A stretch of 50,351 nucleotides of DNA from Bacteroidota bacterium (GCA_011042635.1 DQWH01000099.1:1-50351); one strand, 5' to 3'. Numbered from the stretch's first letter, positions 32,965 through 43,836 are shown. Notes: generated by a model not told the origin, from the letters alone. Program-made: numbers and translations.

Positions 32965-33219
32965 ATGCTGTCATTTATACTTTTACAAGCCGCCGGAGCC
33001 GCCCTGGCAAAAATGGGTGCTGCTTTCGGTGCCGGTATCAGTGCTTTCGCCGCCGGACTCGGCATCGGCCGGATCGGTGCATCGGCTATGGAAGCGATTG
33101 CCCGCCAGCCGGAAGCGGCCGGAGACATCCGTTCCAGTATGATCGTGGTGGCTGCACTGATTGAAGGAGTGGCCTTTTTTGCCGTGGTAGTTTGCCTGCT
33201 GATCCTTTTCATCAAGTAA
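32965..33219 (+). CDS. atpE: F-type ATP synthase subunit c
   Basis: This 84-residue two-helix proteolipid forms the rotor ring. The polar loop is 'MEAIARQPEA' and the ion-carrying carboxylate is E67 in 'VAALIEGVAFFAV'. The residue after Glu is Gly, and helix 1 ('GISAFAAGLGIGRIG') lacks the Gln/Glu seen in Na+-binding rings, so H+ coupling is expected. The track extends 51 codons upstream in another gene's frame; ATG 32965 gives the standard length. Confidence 0.97.
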   Translation: MLSFILLQAAGAALAKMGAAFGAGISAFAAGLGIGRIGASAMEAIARQPEAAGDIRSSMIVVAALIEGVAFFAVVVCLLILFIK

Positions 33220-33310
33220 GCCGGGCAGTGTATGGATTGACCGTGCCATAAACCAGAAGGGCTGAGGGTGTGGTGCAATTCTTTATTTGAATCAGGAAAA
33301 CAGAAATCAT

Positions 33311-33805
33311 ATGGAACTGATTAATCCGGGTACCGGCTTGGTTTTCTGGATGCTCGTCTCTTTCGGGATACTGCTGTTATTACTGGGCAAATTTGCCTGG
33401 AAGCCCATACTCCGGGCTTTGAAGGAAAGGGAGGATACCATTAATGAAGCCCTGGAAAATGCTGAAAGAACCAGAGAAGAAATGGCCCGCATCCGGGCCG
33501 ATCAGGAAGAGATCATCCGCCATACGAAACTGGAACGGGAAGGCATCCTGAGGGAAGCCAGGGAAATCAAAAACCAGATCCTGATGGAAGCGCGGGACAA
33601 AGCAGGGGAAGAAGCTGAAAAGTTGATGAAAGAAGCCCGGCTTACTATTGAAAATCAAAAAAATAGGGTGCTGCAGGATATTGAGGAACAGATCACACGT
33701 CTTTCGGTTGAAATTGCCGAGAAAGTGTTGCGTCAAAATCTGGAAAACAAAGAAAAACAGAAAGAGCTGATCCGTTCGCTTATCAAAGATGTGAAGATGA
33801 ATTAA
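33311..33805 (+). CDS. atpF: F-type ATP synthase subunit b
   Basis: This 164-residue protein has one N-terminal membrane helix ('GTGLVFWMLVSFGILLLLLGKFAW') and a long charged coiled coil to the end. This is the peripheral stalk subunit linking Fo to F1. ATG 33311 (MELINPGTGLVFW) is preferred to the track's TTG at 33287. The 91-base gap after atpE is the largest in the Fo part and holds no clear structure. Confidence 0.96.
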   Translation: MELINPGTGLVFWMLVSFGILLLLLGKFAWKPILRALKEREDTINEALENAERTREEMARIRADQEEIIRHTKLEREGILREAREIKNQILMEARDKAGEEAEKLMKEARLTIENQKNRVLQDIEEQITRLSVEIAEKVLRQNLENKEKQKELIRSLIKDVKMN

Positions 33806-33821
33806 CGGATCCCTGCCTGGA

Positions 33822-34373
33822 ATGAATGAAAGCAAAATATCGGTTAGGTATGCACGGGCATTGTTCGAACTGTGTGTGGAAAAAGATGTCCTGGATGAAG
33901 TATATCGGGATGTCAAACTGATCACCCGGGTACTGAGTGAGAACCCCGACCTGGTACAGGCGTTAGAAAGCAGGGTAATTCCCCTTTCCAGAAAGGAGAA
34001 AATCGTGACGGAGATATTCGGTGACAGAACGAATCAGGCGACCATGCAACTGATGCGCCTGATCATCAAAAACAACCGGGAATCTTATATTTCCATGATT
34101 ATGCGGCAGTTTAAGGACCTGGTCAAAAAGGAAAGGGGTATTACCGAGGTCATGCTCACCACAGCACAACCTATCTCTCCTGATCTGATTGAAGAATTGA
34201 AACAGCTTATTGCGGGGAAAATCGCCGGTACATTCGAAATGAAAACACTCATTAAACCTGAGATCATCGGTGGTTTTGTTCTGCGTGTGGATGATCTGCA
34301 GCTCGACGCCAGCGTCCGCAAGGAACTTGACCGGATCAGGAAGTCCCTTATCTGGGGATTTGCCAGAATATAA
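33822..34373 (+). CDS. atpH: F-type ATP synthase subunit delta
   Basis: This 183-residue protein has the N-terminal helical bundle ('ISVRYARALFELCVEKDVLDEVYRDV') and the C-terminal 'TTAQPISPDLIEELKQLIAGK ... IKPEIIGGFVLRVDDLQLDASVRKELDRIRKSL' typical of delta/OSCP. It binds the top of F1 to the b-stalk. It starts 16 bases after atpF. Confidence 0.96.
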   Translation: MNESKISVRYARALFELCVEKDVLDEVYRDVKLITRVLSENPDLVQALESRVIPLSRKEKIVTEIFGDRTNQATMQLMRLIIKNNRESYISMIMRQFKDLVKKERGITEVMLTTAQPISPDLIEELKQLIAGKIAGTFEMKTLIKPEIIGGFVLRVDDLQLDASVRKELDRIRKSLIWGFARI

Positions 34374-34406
34374 CGAATTGGGGAAACATATAGCAACTAA
34401 CAATCC

Positions 34407-35987
34407 ATGACTGAAATCAAACCCTCGGAAGTATCCAGAATCCTGAAAAAACAACTGGAAGGGGTCAGAACCCGGCTGGAACTGGAGGAAGTGGGAACCG
34501 TTCTTCAGGTGGGAGACGGGATCGCCCGTATCTATGGTCTGGCCAATGTACAGGCCAATGAGCTGGTCGAATTTGAAAACGGGATATACGGTATTGTTCT
34601 GAACCTGGAAGAAGATAATGTGGGAGCCGTTTTGCTGGGTCCTTCTGAAGAGATCAGGGAAGGAGATACCGTAAGAAGAACGGGCAGGATCGCTTCCATC
34701 CGGGTGGGAGAGGGTCTCCTGGGACGGGTAATCAATACCCTGGGAGAGCCCATCGACGGGAAGGGCTCTGTGAAGGGGGAAACGTTTGAAATGCCCATAG
34801 AAAGAAAGGCGCCCGGTGTTATTTTCAGGCAACCGGTGAAGCAGCCTGTACAAACAGGGATCAAGGCTATTGATGCCATGATCCCCATCGGAAGGGGGCA
34901 GCGGGAACTGATCATTGGCGACAGACAGACCGGGAAGACGGCCATTGCTATCGATACCATCATCAATCAGCGCGAACTTTACCGGAAAGGGACGCCCATC
35001 TACTGCATTTATGTAGCAATAGGCCAGAAAGGTTCTACCGTGGCCAATATTGCCAAAACCCTGGAGGAACACGGGGCACTGGAATATACGGTGATTGTAT
35101 CTGCCAATGCTTCCGATCCCGCAGCTTCCCAGTTCTATGCCCCGTTTGCCGGTTGTGCTATTGGAGAATATTTCCGGGATACCGGACGTGACGCCCTGAT
35201 TATTTATGACGACCTTTCCAAACAGGCGGTAGCCTACCGGGAAGTCTCCCTGCTGCTGCGCCGTCCCCCCGGAAGAGAAGCTTATCCCGGTGATATATTC
35301 TACTTGCATTCCCGCCTGCTCGAAAGGGCTGCCAAAATCATCGAATCGGACAAAATTGCCGCCCAGATGAATGATCTGCCTACATCCATTCAGAAGCTGG
35401 TCAAGGGCGGAGGATCACTTACCGCACTTCCCATTGTTGAAACTCAGGCCGGGGATGTATCGGCTTATATTCCCACCAATGTGATCTCTATTACCGACGG
35501 ACAGATTTTTTTGGAATCGGCGCTGTTCAATGCCGGAGTGAGGCCTGCCATCAATGTGGGAATATCGGTTTCCCGCGTGGGAGGGAATGCCCAGATACCG
35601 GCCATGAAAAAAGTGGCCGGCACCCTGAAAATTGACCAGGCCCAGTACCGCGAACTGGAAGCTTTTGCCAAATTCGGATCCGATCTGGATGCGGCTACAC
35701 TGGCCGTTCTTGATAAAGGAGCTAAAAATGTGGAACTACTGAAACAGCCCCAGTATTCGCCCTTACCGGTGGAACAGCAAATAGCCGTGATTTTCTGCGG
35801 CACCCACGGTCTGTTGAAATCGGTGCCCGTTGAACGGGTGAGAGAATTTGAAAAAACCTATCTGGAACTGTTGACCGCCCGGCACAAGGAATTGCTGCAA
35901 CGCCTCCGGAAAGGGGAAATTGACGATGAGATAATGGAAACACTGGAAAATGTGGCGGAAGGAGTTGCATTCGGATTGAAGGATTAA
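34407..35987 (+). CDS. atpA: F-type ATP synthase subunit alpha
   Basis: This 526-residue non-catalytic nucleotide-binding subunit has the P-loop '[13 protein letters not shown]', '[15 protein letters not shown]', the alpha signature '[17 protein letters not shown]' and '[42 protein letters not shown]'. Length and motif order are standard for bacteria. The gap to atpH is 33 bases. Confidence 0.98.
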   Translation: MTEIKPSEVSRILKKQLEGVRTRLELEEVGTVLQVGDGIARIYGLANVQANELVEFENGIYGIVLNLEEDNVGAVLLGPSEEIREGDTVRRTGRIASIRVGEGLLGRVINTLGEPIDGKGSVKGETFEMPIERKAPGVIFRQPVKQPVQTGIKAIDAMIPIGRGQRELIIGDRQTGKTAIAIDTIINQRELYRKGTPIYCIYVAIGQKGSTVANIAKTLEEHGALEYTVIVSANASDPAASQFYAPFAGCAIGEYFRDTGRDALIIYDDLSKQAVAYREVSLLLRRPPGREAYPGDIFYLHSRLLERAAKIIESDKIAAQMNDLPTSIQKLVKGGGSLTALPIVETQAGDVSAYIPTNVISITDGQIFLESALFNAGVRPAINVGISVSRVGGNAQIPAMKKVAGTLKIDQAQYRELEAFAKFGSDLDAATLAVLDKGAKNVELLKQPQYSPLPVEQQIAVIFCGTHGLLKSVPVERVREFEKTYLELLTARHKELLQRLRKGEIDDEIMETLENVAEGVAFGLKD

Positions 35988-36011
35988 TGCCTGCCTGCTA
36001 AGAGAAATGCT

Positions 36012-36887
36012 ATGCTGAGTCTGAAGGAAATACGTAACAGGATCAAGTCGGTCTCCTCTACCCGGCAGATCACCTCTGCCATGAAAATGGTGGCTGCGGC
36101 AAAACTGAGAAAAGCCCAGGATGCCATTCTGGGGTTGCGCCCCTATGCCTCAGGCCTGCAGAATATTCTGTTGAATGTGACAGTTGATGCGGAAAATTCC
36201 GGAAATAAAGTCTTTACGGAAATCAGAGAGCCGGAAAATATTCTTATCGTTCTGATTACTGCTAACCGGGGTCTGTGTGGGGCTTTCAATGCCAATGTCA
36301 TCAAGCATGTCAGGATGCTGACGGAGGAAGAATATGCTGCACAGCTCGGGAATAAACGGGTTCATTTTATCTGCATCGGTAAAAAAGGGTATGATTTTCT
36401 GCGGTCGAGACAATATCCGGTGCTGGTGCATGATCAGGAACTGGGGGAAAAACCACGATTTGAAGAAGTGGCGAAACTGGCTGACGAACTCAAGGTCTGG
36501 TTCGTAGAAAAAAAATATGACCGGATTTATCTGGTATATAACCAGTTCAAAAATGCCGCGGTACAGATGCCGGTAGCTGAAATGTTCCTTCCACTCCGCC
36601 TGGAAAAGAAACCCTCCGGCTGGCAAGGTCCGGTAAATTACATAATGGAACCCTCAAAGGAGGACCTGCTGGAAGAACTGATTCCCCGAAGCCTCCGGAT
36701 GCATCTTTTCAAAGCACTTACCGATTCCTATGCTGCAGAACAGGGAGCGCGGATGACCGCCATGCATCAGGCCACAGATAATGCCACGGAATTGCTCAGA
36801 GAGCTTCAGCTTAACTATAATAAAGCTCGTCAGGCTGCCATTACCAAAGAACTGAGCGAGATTGTCGGGGGAGTCAATGCGCTGTGA
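36012..36887 (+). CDS. atpG: F-type ATP synthase subunit gamma
   Basis: This 291-residue rotor shaft has the N-terminal helix 'EIRNRIKSVSSTRQITSAMKMVAAAKLRKAQ' and the C-terminal 'EQGARMTAMHQATDNATELLRELQLNYNKARQAAITKELSEIVGG', both diagnostic. The stop codon forms a TGATG junction with a 25-codon ORF. Confidence 0.97.
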   Translation: MLSLKEIRNRIKSVSSTRQITSAMKMVAAAKLRKAQDAILGLRPYASGLQNILLNVTVDAENSGNKVFTEIREPENILIVLITANRGLCGAFNANVIKHVRMLTEEEYAAQLGNKRVHFICIGKKGYDFLRSRQYPVLVHDQELGEKPRFEEVAKLADELKVWFVEKKYDRIYLVYNQFKNAAVQMPVAEMFLPLRLEKKPSGWQGPVNYIMEPSKEDLLEELIPRSLRMHLFKALTDSYAAEQGARMTAMHQATDNATELLRELQLNYNKARQAAITKELSEIVGGVNAL

Positions 36888-36964
36888 TGACCAGAAAAGA
36901 AGTGGGTTCTATTGTTTCCGGAATGAAAAAGATAACAGGACGCATTCATGCTGTCATGAAATAA
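36887..36964 (+). CDS. Possible 25-residue small protein coupled to atpG
   Basis: An ATG overlaps the atpG stop by one base (TGATG) and opens 25 codons ending in TAA: MTRKEVGSIVSGMKKITGRIHAVMK. The peptide is basic and could form an amphipathic helix. It is too short for the ORF track. A TGATG junction favours re-initiation, but a chance ORF of this length is quite possible. I know no homologue. Confidence 0.3.
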   Translation: MTRKEVGSIVSGMKKITGRIHAVMK

Positions 36965-36980
36965 TCAGATCAACCCGTTG

Positions 36981-37976
36981 ATGACAAGTCATTCATATGT
37001 TCCGTTCAGTCTTGACGAGGCTGCAGACATGGTGGAGAAAGGTCTGGCCGCCATCAAACTGCCGGCCGGCCCGGCTGAACTGTACGACCCTATCCGCTAC
37101 GTTCTTTCGGGTGGAGGGAAAAGATTACGTCCTTCGCTGGTACTGGCAGCCTGCAGTCTTTTTTCCGAAAAGCCCCGGCAGGCCCTGCCGGCGGCCCTGG
37201 CGGTGGAAATGTTCCATAATTTTACCCTGGTGCATGATGATATTATGGACCATGCACCGGTGAGAAGGAATAAGCCCACCGTTCACAGGAAATGGAATCA
37301 GAATGTAGCTATTCTTTCAGGTGATGTAATGTCCGTTCTGGCCTATCATTTGCTGGCCGGGATACCTTCCGGCCTGCTTGGACCGGTATTGCGCATTTTC
37401 AATAAAACCGCAATAGAAGTATGCGAAGGTCAGCAAATGGATATGGATTTTGAAACCGCACAGGAGGTGACGGAAGAAGAATATATCCGGATGATCGGCC
37501 TGAAAACCGGATCTCTTCTGGCAGCCAGCCTGCAAATGGGGGCTATTCTCGGAGGAAGCTCCACCTCAGATGCCAATGCCTTGCACGCTTTCGGACTGAA
37601 TCTGGGAATATCGTTCCAGTTAAGGGATGACTGGCTGGATGTGTTCGGCGATCCGGAAAAATTCGGAAAGAGAACGGGAGGAGATATCCTTTCCGATAAA
37701 AAAACATTTCTGCTGATCAAAGCCATGGAACAGGCCCGGGGCACAGTCAGGGAGGAACTCCTTTCTCTTATAGGGAATAAAAAGGTGCCTGCCAGAGAAA
37801 AAGTCGGTCGCGTAAAAGATATTTATCTGCAACTGAACATCGGGAAAATAACACGGGAAAAAATGGAAGTATATTATAAAAAAGCCACCGGTTCGCTGGA
37901 AGAAGTGAATGTAACGGAACAGAGGAAACGGATCCTGAAAAAATTTGCCGGTGAACTCATGGAAAGGGAACATTGA
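36981..37976 (+). CDS. Polyprenyl diphosphate synthase, short-chain trans type
   Basis: This 331-residue isoprenyl synthase has both Asp-rich motifs: 'LVHDDIMDHAPVRR' (first, DDxxD) and 'QLRDDWLDVFGD' (second). 'SGGGKRLRPSLVLAAC' and 'GQQMDMDFE' are also family motifs. The first motif has no two-residue insertion, and Phe occupies the fifth position before it ('NFTLVHDD'), which usually restricts the product to a short chain (farnesyl or geranylgeranyl diphosphate). The track starts at TTG 36978; ATG 36981 is better. It lies between atpG and atpD, an unusual location for this enzyme. Confidence 0.92.
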   Translation: MTSHSYVPFSLDEAADMVEKGLAAIKLPAGPAELYDPIRYVLSGGGKRLRPSLVLAACSLFSEKPRQALPAALAVEMFHNFTLVHDDIMDHAPVRRNKPTVHRKWNQNVAILSGDVMSVLAYHLLAGIPSGLLGPVLRIFNKTAIEVCEGQQMDMDFETAQEVTEEEYIRMIGLKTGSLLAASLQMGAILGGSSTSDANALHAFGLNLGISFQLRDDWLDVFGDPEKFGKRTGGDILSDKKTFLLIKAMEQARGTVREELLSLIGNKKVPAREKVGRVKDIYLQLNIGKITREKMEVYYKKATGSLEEVNVTEQRKRILKKFAGELMEREH

Positions 37977-38006
37977 GTATCGCAATGATCTGGTATGAAT
38001 AAAGGG

Positions 38007-38041
38007 GAACCCTTCGAAAAAACGAAACCGGTGGAGGGTTC
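38007..38041. repeat. Inverted repeat before atpD
   Basis: GAACCCT (38007-38013) and AGGGTTC (38035-38041) form a seven-base stem. The enclosed sequence can form a small TTCG/CGAA hairpin. It lies between the polyprenyl synthase stop and the -7 element of atpD. No T-run follows, so it may be a weak terminator, attenuator or RNA-processing site. Confidence 0.4.
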
Positions 38042-38053
38042 GCGAAAAAATGA

Positions 38054-38061
38054 TAAATTTG
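38054..38061 (+). promoter_or_regulatory. Probable -7 promoter element of atpDC
   Basis: TAAATTTG matches all fixed bases of TAnnTTTG and is 28 bases before the atpD start. No TTTG stands at the expected -33 position. It would allow separate transcription of the beta and epsilon subunit genes. Confidence 0.45.
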
Positions 38062-38080
38062 TGTGTTTTACGTTCGATAA

Positions 38081-39601
<1,521 letters not shown>

Positions 39602-39622
39602 AACCAGAAAAAACAGCACCCT

Positions 39623-39871
39623 ATGAAGGTGGAAATCATATCGCCGGTTGAAAAAATCTATGCCGGGGAAATCAAGCTCCTTCAGGTTCCCGGAAGCAGG
39701 GGATCGTTCCAGGTGCTGAAAAATCATGCGCCTATCGTGTCTACCCTCCGGGAAGGGGTGATTCGTCTCATTGATCAGGCTAACCGGGAATCCAGATTTC
39801 CGGTAACGGGTGGAGTGATTGAAGTGAAAAAGAACCGCATTGTGGTGCTGGTTGAAACAGAGAAGTCATGA
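39623..39871 (+). CDS. atpC: F-type ATP synthase subunit epsilon, short form
   Basis: At 82 residues this protein covers only the N-terminal beta-sandwich ('VEIISPVEKIYAGEIKLLQVPGSRGSFQVLKNHAPIVSTL'). The C-terminal helical hairpin that inhibits ATP hydrolysis in E. coli-type enzymes is absent. The short form is common in Bacteroidota. The stop overlaps the next gene by four bases (ATGA). Confidence 0.95.
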   Translation: MKVEIISPVEKIYAGEIKLLQVPGSRGSFQVLKNHAPIVSTLREGVIRLIDQANRESRFPVTGGVIEVKKNRIVVLVETEKS

Positions 39872-40596
39872 GGATCATCCTTCTTGCCGTGTTTTTTTTC
39901 TGCTGTGGCAGTAGTATTCATTCACAGCAGTTGGTTTACTTTCCGGCTGACGACGGGGTGATCGTATATGCCGACCTGTATTCCGTGAACGATACATTCC
40001 CCTTTATTCTGCTTTTTCACCAGGAAGGAGCCAGCCGCGGGGAATATCTGGAAACAGCTCCAAGGCTGAACAAGCTGGGGTTCAACTGCCTGGCTGTAGA
40101 TATGAGGAACGGCAGGGAAATGAATTATGTAAGGAATGAAACATTCCATCATTTACCGGATACTCTTCCTCCATCGGTAAAAACCCGACCGGAAAACGAT
40201 ATCCGGGCGGCTATTCAGTACATTTCAGAACAGTATACCGGCGATATCATTCTGATGGGTAGCTCCATAGCGGCCACGCTGGCTGTGAAAGTGGCGGTGG
40301 CTGATTCGCTGGTGAGCGCAGCCATTGCCTTCAGTCCCGGCGAATATTTTTTGCCCGCCTATTCCCTGAAGAATGACTTGGCTTCGTTTGAAAAACCCCT
40401 TTTTGTGGCAGGTTCCCGGAGAGAATATGCTTACCTGAATGAAATGGTTTCAAAACTTCCTGCAGAATCATTCGAAGTATTCCAGCCGGAAAACGGGGAA
40501 GGATTGCATGGCTCCCGGTCGCTGTGGAGTGCTAACTCCAGCCGCGATGAATACTGGCTCGCCCTGTTGCTTTTTCTCAGAAACCTGAGAGAATGA
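39868..40596 (+). CDS. Exported alpha/beta hydrolase, dienelactone hydrolase-like
   Basis: This 242-residue protein has a signal peptide ('MRIILLAVFFFCCGSSIHSQ'), so it should be exported. The fold pattern fits an alpha/beta hydrolase: 'FPFILLFHQEGASRGEY' (oxyanion strand), 'DIRAAIQYISEQ' and the nucleophile elbow 'ILMGSSIAATLA', GxSxA rather than GxSxG. A late 'GEGLHGSRSLW' supplies a candidate His. The acid normally after strand 6 is not obvious ('PLFVAGSRREYAYL'). Substrate is unknown. It overlaps atpC as ATGA and so may be expressed with the synthase. Confidence 0.8.
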   Translation: MRIILLAVFFFCCGSSIHSQQLVYFPADDGVIVYADLYSVNDTFPFILLFHQEGASRGEYLETAPRLNKLGFNCLAVDMRNGREMNYVRNETFHHLPDTLPPSVKTRPENDIRAAIQYISEQYTGDIILMGSSIAATLAVKVAVADSLVSAAIAFSPGEYFLPAYSLKNDLASFEKPLFVAGSRREYAYLNEMVSKLPAESFEVFQPENGEGLHGSRSLWSANSSRDEYWLALLLFLRNLRE

Positions 40597-40615
40597 CCGC
40601 TGACCTGTTTGGATT

Positions 40616-41641
40616 ATGAATGACCCGGGAGGAAACACCGTACGGTTTCTTGTTATCAGAATGAGCTCCATTGGGGATATTGTGCTGACCACCCCGGTGA
40701 TAAGGGGCCTGAAGCAACAGGTGGAACATGCACAGGTCCATTTTCTGGTGAAAGAAGCCTTTTACCCCGTTGTGCGGGCCAATCCCTACATTGACAGGAT
40801 CCACATATTCAGGGGCAATCTGGGAGATACCATCAGGGAACTCAGAAAGGAACAGTTTGATTATATCATCGATCTGCATCATAATATCCGGTCCTCCCTC
40901 ATCAAGAAATGCCTCCGCCTCATGCATTTTTCCTTCCGGAAACTGAATTTCCGCAAATGGCTTCTGGTCCGTTTCAAGATCAATACCCTGCCCCAGTTGC
41001 ATATTGTTGACCGGTACCTGGAAACGGTCCGCCTGTTCGATGTGAAGAACGACGGGGAAGGGCTGGATTATTTCATTCCACCGGAAGATGAGCTCGACCG
41101 TTCGGCTTTTCCCGAACCCTTCCGGAAGGGCTATGTGCTGATGGTGGCCGGGGCGGCCCATGCAACTAAAAAACTCACGGCCGAACAGATGGCAGAGATC
41201 ATTTGCCGGATGAACCTGCCGGTGGTACTGGCCGGCGGGCCGGCGGAAGAGGAAGAAGCGAAGCTGATACAAAGCCTGTGCCCCGGGATAGATGTCTGGA
41301 ACACCTGCGGTGAGTTCAATATCAACCGCTCGGCTTCCCTGGTTAGACAATCTTCCGTGGTCATTACTCCCGATACCGGTTTGATGCATGTGGCAGCCGC
41401 TTTCCGGAAGCCCGTTATTTCGGTGTGGGGGAATACCGTTCCGGAATTCGGAATGACACCTTATATGCCCCATCCCGCATCAACCATTTTTGAGGTGAAA
41501 GGACTTTCGTGCCGTCCCTGCTCCAAAATTGGGTATGACCGTTGCCCGAAAAAACATTTTCATTGCATACTGAAACAACCGCTGAACGATATTACCGACC
41601 AGGCTGTCAGGCTTTTTCAGAAGTATCGTTATCAGCTATGA
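40616..41641 (+). CDS. Glycosyltransferase family 9 (heptosyltransferase-like)
   Basis: This 341-residue GT-B enzyme has the family N-terminus 'RFLVIRMSSIGDIVLTTPVIRGLKQQ' and the C-terminal donor-site motif 'VVITPDTGLMHVAAAFRKPVISVWGNTVPEFG'. Family 9 enzymes add heptose or related sugars to the lipopolysaccharide core from the cytoplasmic face. A Cys-rich 'SCRPCSKIGYDRCPKKHFHC' near the end is typical. The acceptor and sugar cannot be named from sequence. It follows the hydrolase by 19 bases. Confidence 0.92.
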   Translation: MNDPGGNTVRFLVIRMSSIGDIVLTTPVIRGLKQQVEHAQVHFLVKEAFYPVVRANPYIDRIHIFRGNLGDTIRELRKEQFDYIIDLHHNIRSSLIKKCLRLMHFSFRKLNFRKWLLVRFKINTLPQLHIVDRYLETVRLFDVKNDGEGLDYFIPPEDELDRSAFPEPFRKGYVLMVAGAAHATKKLTAEQMAEIICRMNLPVVLAGGPAEEEEAKLIQSLCPGIDVWNTCGEFNINRSASLVRQSSVVITPDTGLMHVAAAFRKPVISVWGNTVPEFGMTPYMPHPASTIFEVKGLSCRPCSKIGYDRCPKKHFHCILKQPLNDITDQAVRLFQKYRYQL

Positions 41642-41678
41642 CAATGCCGGTTTTGAAACAACATAAAAAAGATATACC

Positions 41679-43106
41679 ATGATCAGGAATACTGATGAGT
41701 TTAAAAAAGCTGCCCACCGTTTTGTTGACTGGATGGCGGAATACCTGGAAAATATTGAGGATTATCCCGTAAAATCACAGGTCTTGCCGGGGGATATATT
41801 TAACAGCCTCCCCGGAATGCCTCCTGAAAAAGAAGAACCGGCCGATACCCTGCTGGCTGATTTCGACAGGCTGATTATGCCGGGGATCACCCACTGGCAA
41901 AGCCCTTCCTTTTTTGCTTATTTCCCGGCCAATTCCAGCTTTCCTTCTGTTCTGGCCGAGATGCTGACTGCCACGCTCGGAACCCAGTGTATGCTCTGGG
42001 AAACATCGCCGGCAGCGTCCGAGCTGGAAGAAAAAATGATGAACTGGCTCAGGGATATGCTGGGTTTGCCGGACAACCTTCACGGGGTGATCCAGGACAG
42101 CGCCTCTTCATCCACTCTGGCAGCCCTGCTGACGGCCCGGGAAAAATTCAGCGCCGGAAAGATCAATAGAGAAGGTTTCAGCGATTATTCCGGTCTCAGG
42201 GTATATGCCTCCACCGAAGCCCATTCGTCGGTCGACAAGGCCGTAAAAATAGCAGGATTAGGCCATGAGAATCTGGTTAAGATCCCCACCGACCATATAT
42301 TCAGAATGGATCCCGGGAAACTTGAAGAGGCTATCCGTTCCGATCTGAAAAACGGGAAACTGCCTCTGGCTGTAGTAGCCACCCTGGGAACCACCGGCCC
42401 CACTTCCATAGATCCCCTGCCCGATATTGCCGAAATTTGTGCCCGGCACAACCTGTGGTTGCATGTGGATGCTGCTATGGCCGGTACGGCCCTGCTCCTG
42501 CCCGAATACCGCTGGATGATCGAAGGTATTGAACAAGTTGACAGCTTTGTGTTTAACCCCCATAAATGGATGTTTACCAACTTCGATTGTTCGGCCTATT
42601 TTGTGAAAGACCGTGATGCCCTGATCAAAACCTTTGAAATAACCCCGGAATATCTGAAAACCGATACCCGCGGAAAGGTGAACGATTACCGCGACTGGGG
42701 GATTCCGCTGGGAAGGAGGTTCCGGGCCCTGAAACTGTGGTTCGTGATCCGGAACTACGGAGTAAAAGGCCTGCGGGAAACGGTTGAATTGCATATACAA
42801 ATGGCCAGGGATATGGAAACCCGGATCCTGAAAGATCCTTCTTTCGAATTGCTTGCCCCCGTTACCCTGAACACACTGTGTTTTCGTTATGTTCCTGAAG
42901 GTGTGGCCGATGAGGAAACCCTGAACCGGCTGAATGAACAGTTGCTGAAATCAATCAACTCCACCGGTGAATGCTATATGACCCATACCCGGCTGAACGG
43001 GAAATATACCCTGAGGATGGTGATCGGCCAGACCCGGGTGCAGAAGAGGCATGTGATGAAAGCATGGGATCTGATCAGGGCAACAGCCTCGGAATTGACC
43101 GGGTGA
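41679..43106 (+). CDS. Aromatic-L-amino-acid decarboxylase (PLP, group II)
   Basis: This 475-residue PLP enzyme has the Schiff-base lysine K296 in 'FVFNPHKWMFTNFDC' and 'WLHVDAAMAGTALL' with the pyridine-contacting Asp. The N-terminal 'THWQSPSFFAYFPANSSFPSVLAEML' belongs to the aromatic decarboxylase branch (tyrosine, tryptophan, DOPA or phenylalanine), rather than glutamate decarboxylase. It would release CO2 to make the corresponding amine. No amine transporter or amino acid permease lies next to it. Substrate preference is not predictable here. Confidence 0.92.
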   Translation: MIRNTDEFKKAAHRFVDWMAEYLENIEDYPVKSQVLPGDIFNSLPGMPPEKEEPADTLLADFDRLIMPGITHWQSPSFFAYFPANSSFPSVLAEMLTATLGTQCMLWETSPAASELEEKMMNWLRDMLGLPDNLHGVIQDSASSSTLAALLTAREKFSAGKINREGFSDYSGLRVYASTEAHSSVDKAVKIAGLGHENLVKIPTDHIFRMDPGKLEEAIRSDLKNGKLPLAVVATLGTTGPTSIDPLPDIAEICARHNLWLHVDAAMAGTALLLPEYRWMIEGIEQVDSFVFNPHKWMFTNFDCSAYFVKDRDALIKTFEITPEYLKTDTRGKVNDYRDWGIPLGRRFRALKLWFVIRNYGVKGLRETVELHIQMARDMETRILKDPSFELLAPVTLNTLCFRYVPEGVADEETLNRLNEQLLKSINSTGECYMTHTRLNGKYTLRMVIGQTRVQKRHVMKAWDLIRATASELTG

Positions 43107-43113
43107 TCAGAAT

Positions 43114-43836
43114 ATGACATATCCGGATATCCTGTTCCGTAAAAGAATGAGTATAGAAACTTCCCGTATTCCTTCCTTGCTGGAAGAGATATTCACCCTT
43201 CATGCCGATCCCGCAAAAGCGGTGATGATGAAGAAGTACATGAAAAACAGGTTCCCGTTCTTCGGTATCCAGGCTCCTCTTCTCAGGGAACTCATGCGGC
43301 CGATTTTCCGGAATGTGCGGCCCGGCCGCCGGGAACTGATCGGGGTGGTGGATGAACTGTGGTCGCGTGACCACAGGGAATACCAGTATGCGGCCATGGA
43401 ACTGGCCGACCGGTTCCAGCATCTTCTGACTGACGGGGATGTAAGTTTTCTGGAACGCCTCATCACCACCAGATCATGGTGGGATACGGTCGACTTTCTT
43501 GCCTCCCGCCTGACTGGCAAATACCTGCAGCGTTTTCCCGACCTGGTTCAAGTGGTGAACAAAAAATGGATGGAATCGGGTAACCTGTGGTTGCAGCGTA
43601 CCTGCCTGCTGTTTCAACTCAAGTACAAAGAAAAAACAAACACCGGTCTGTTGTTTGCCAATATTACGGCATGTGCCGCCTCCGGTGAATTCTTCCTGCA
43701 AAAGGCCATAGGCTGGGCCCTGAGGGAATATTCAAAAACCGAACCGGAAACGGTGCGGAAATTTGTAGCCACACAAAAACTTTCCCCGCTCAGTGAGCGG
43801 GAAGCCATGAAAATCATCCGGAAAGCGAACCCGTAA
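43114..43836 (+). CDS. DNA alkylation repair protein, AlkD-like
   Basis: This 240-residue all-helical protein of the HEAT-like AlkC/AlkD family has 'KYMKNRFPFFGIQAPLLREL' at the start and the characteristic 'RDHREYQYAAMELADR', 'ITTRSWWDTVDFLASRL' (Trp/Asp of the active-site groove) and 'FLQKAIGWALREYSKTEPETVRKFV'. AlkD removes bulky or cationic alkylated bases without base flipping. It starts seven bases after the decarboxylase. ATG 43147 (MSIETSRIPSLL) is an alternative start that would drop eleven non-conserved residues. Confidence 0.92.
   Translation: MTYPDILFRKRMSIETSRIPSLLEEIFTLHADPAKAVMMKKYMKNRFPFFGIQAPLLRELMRPIFRNVRPGRRELIGVVDELWSRDHREYQYAAMELADRFQHLLTDGDVSFLERLITTRSWWDTVDFLASRLTGKYLQRFPDLVQVVNKKWMESGNLWLQRTCLLFQLKYKEKTNTGLLFANITACAASGEFFLQKAIGWALREYSKTEPETVRKFVATQKLSPLSEREAMKIIRKANP

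Noticed and set aside
33963-35309. 448-codon minus-strand ORF opposite atpH/atpA
   Set aside because: It is the antisense shadow of strongly conserved atpH and atpA, has a low-complexity Gly/His/Phe-rich translation and shows no domain.
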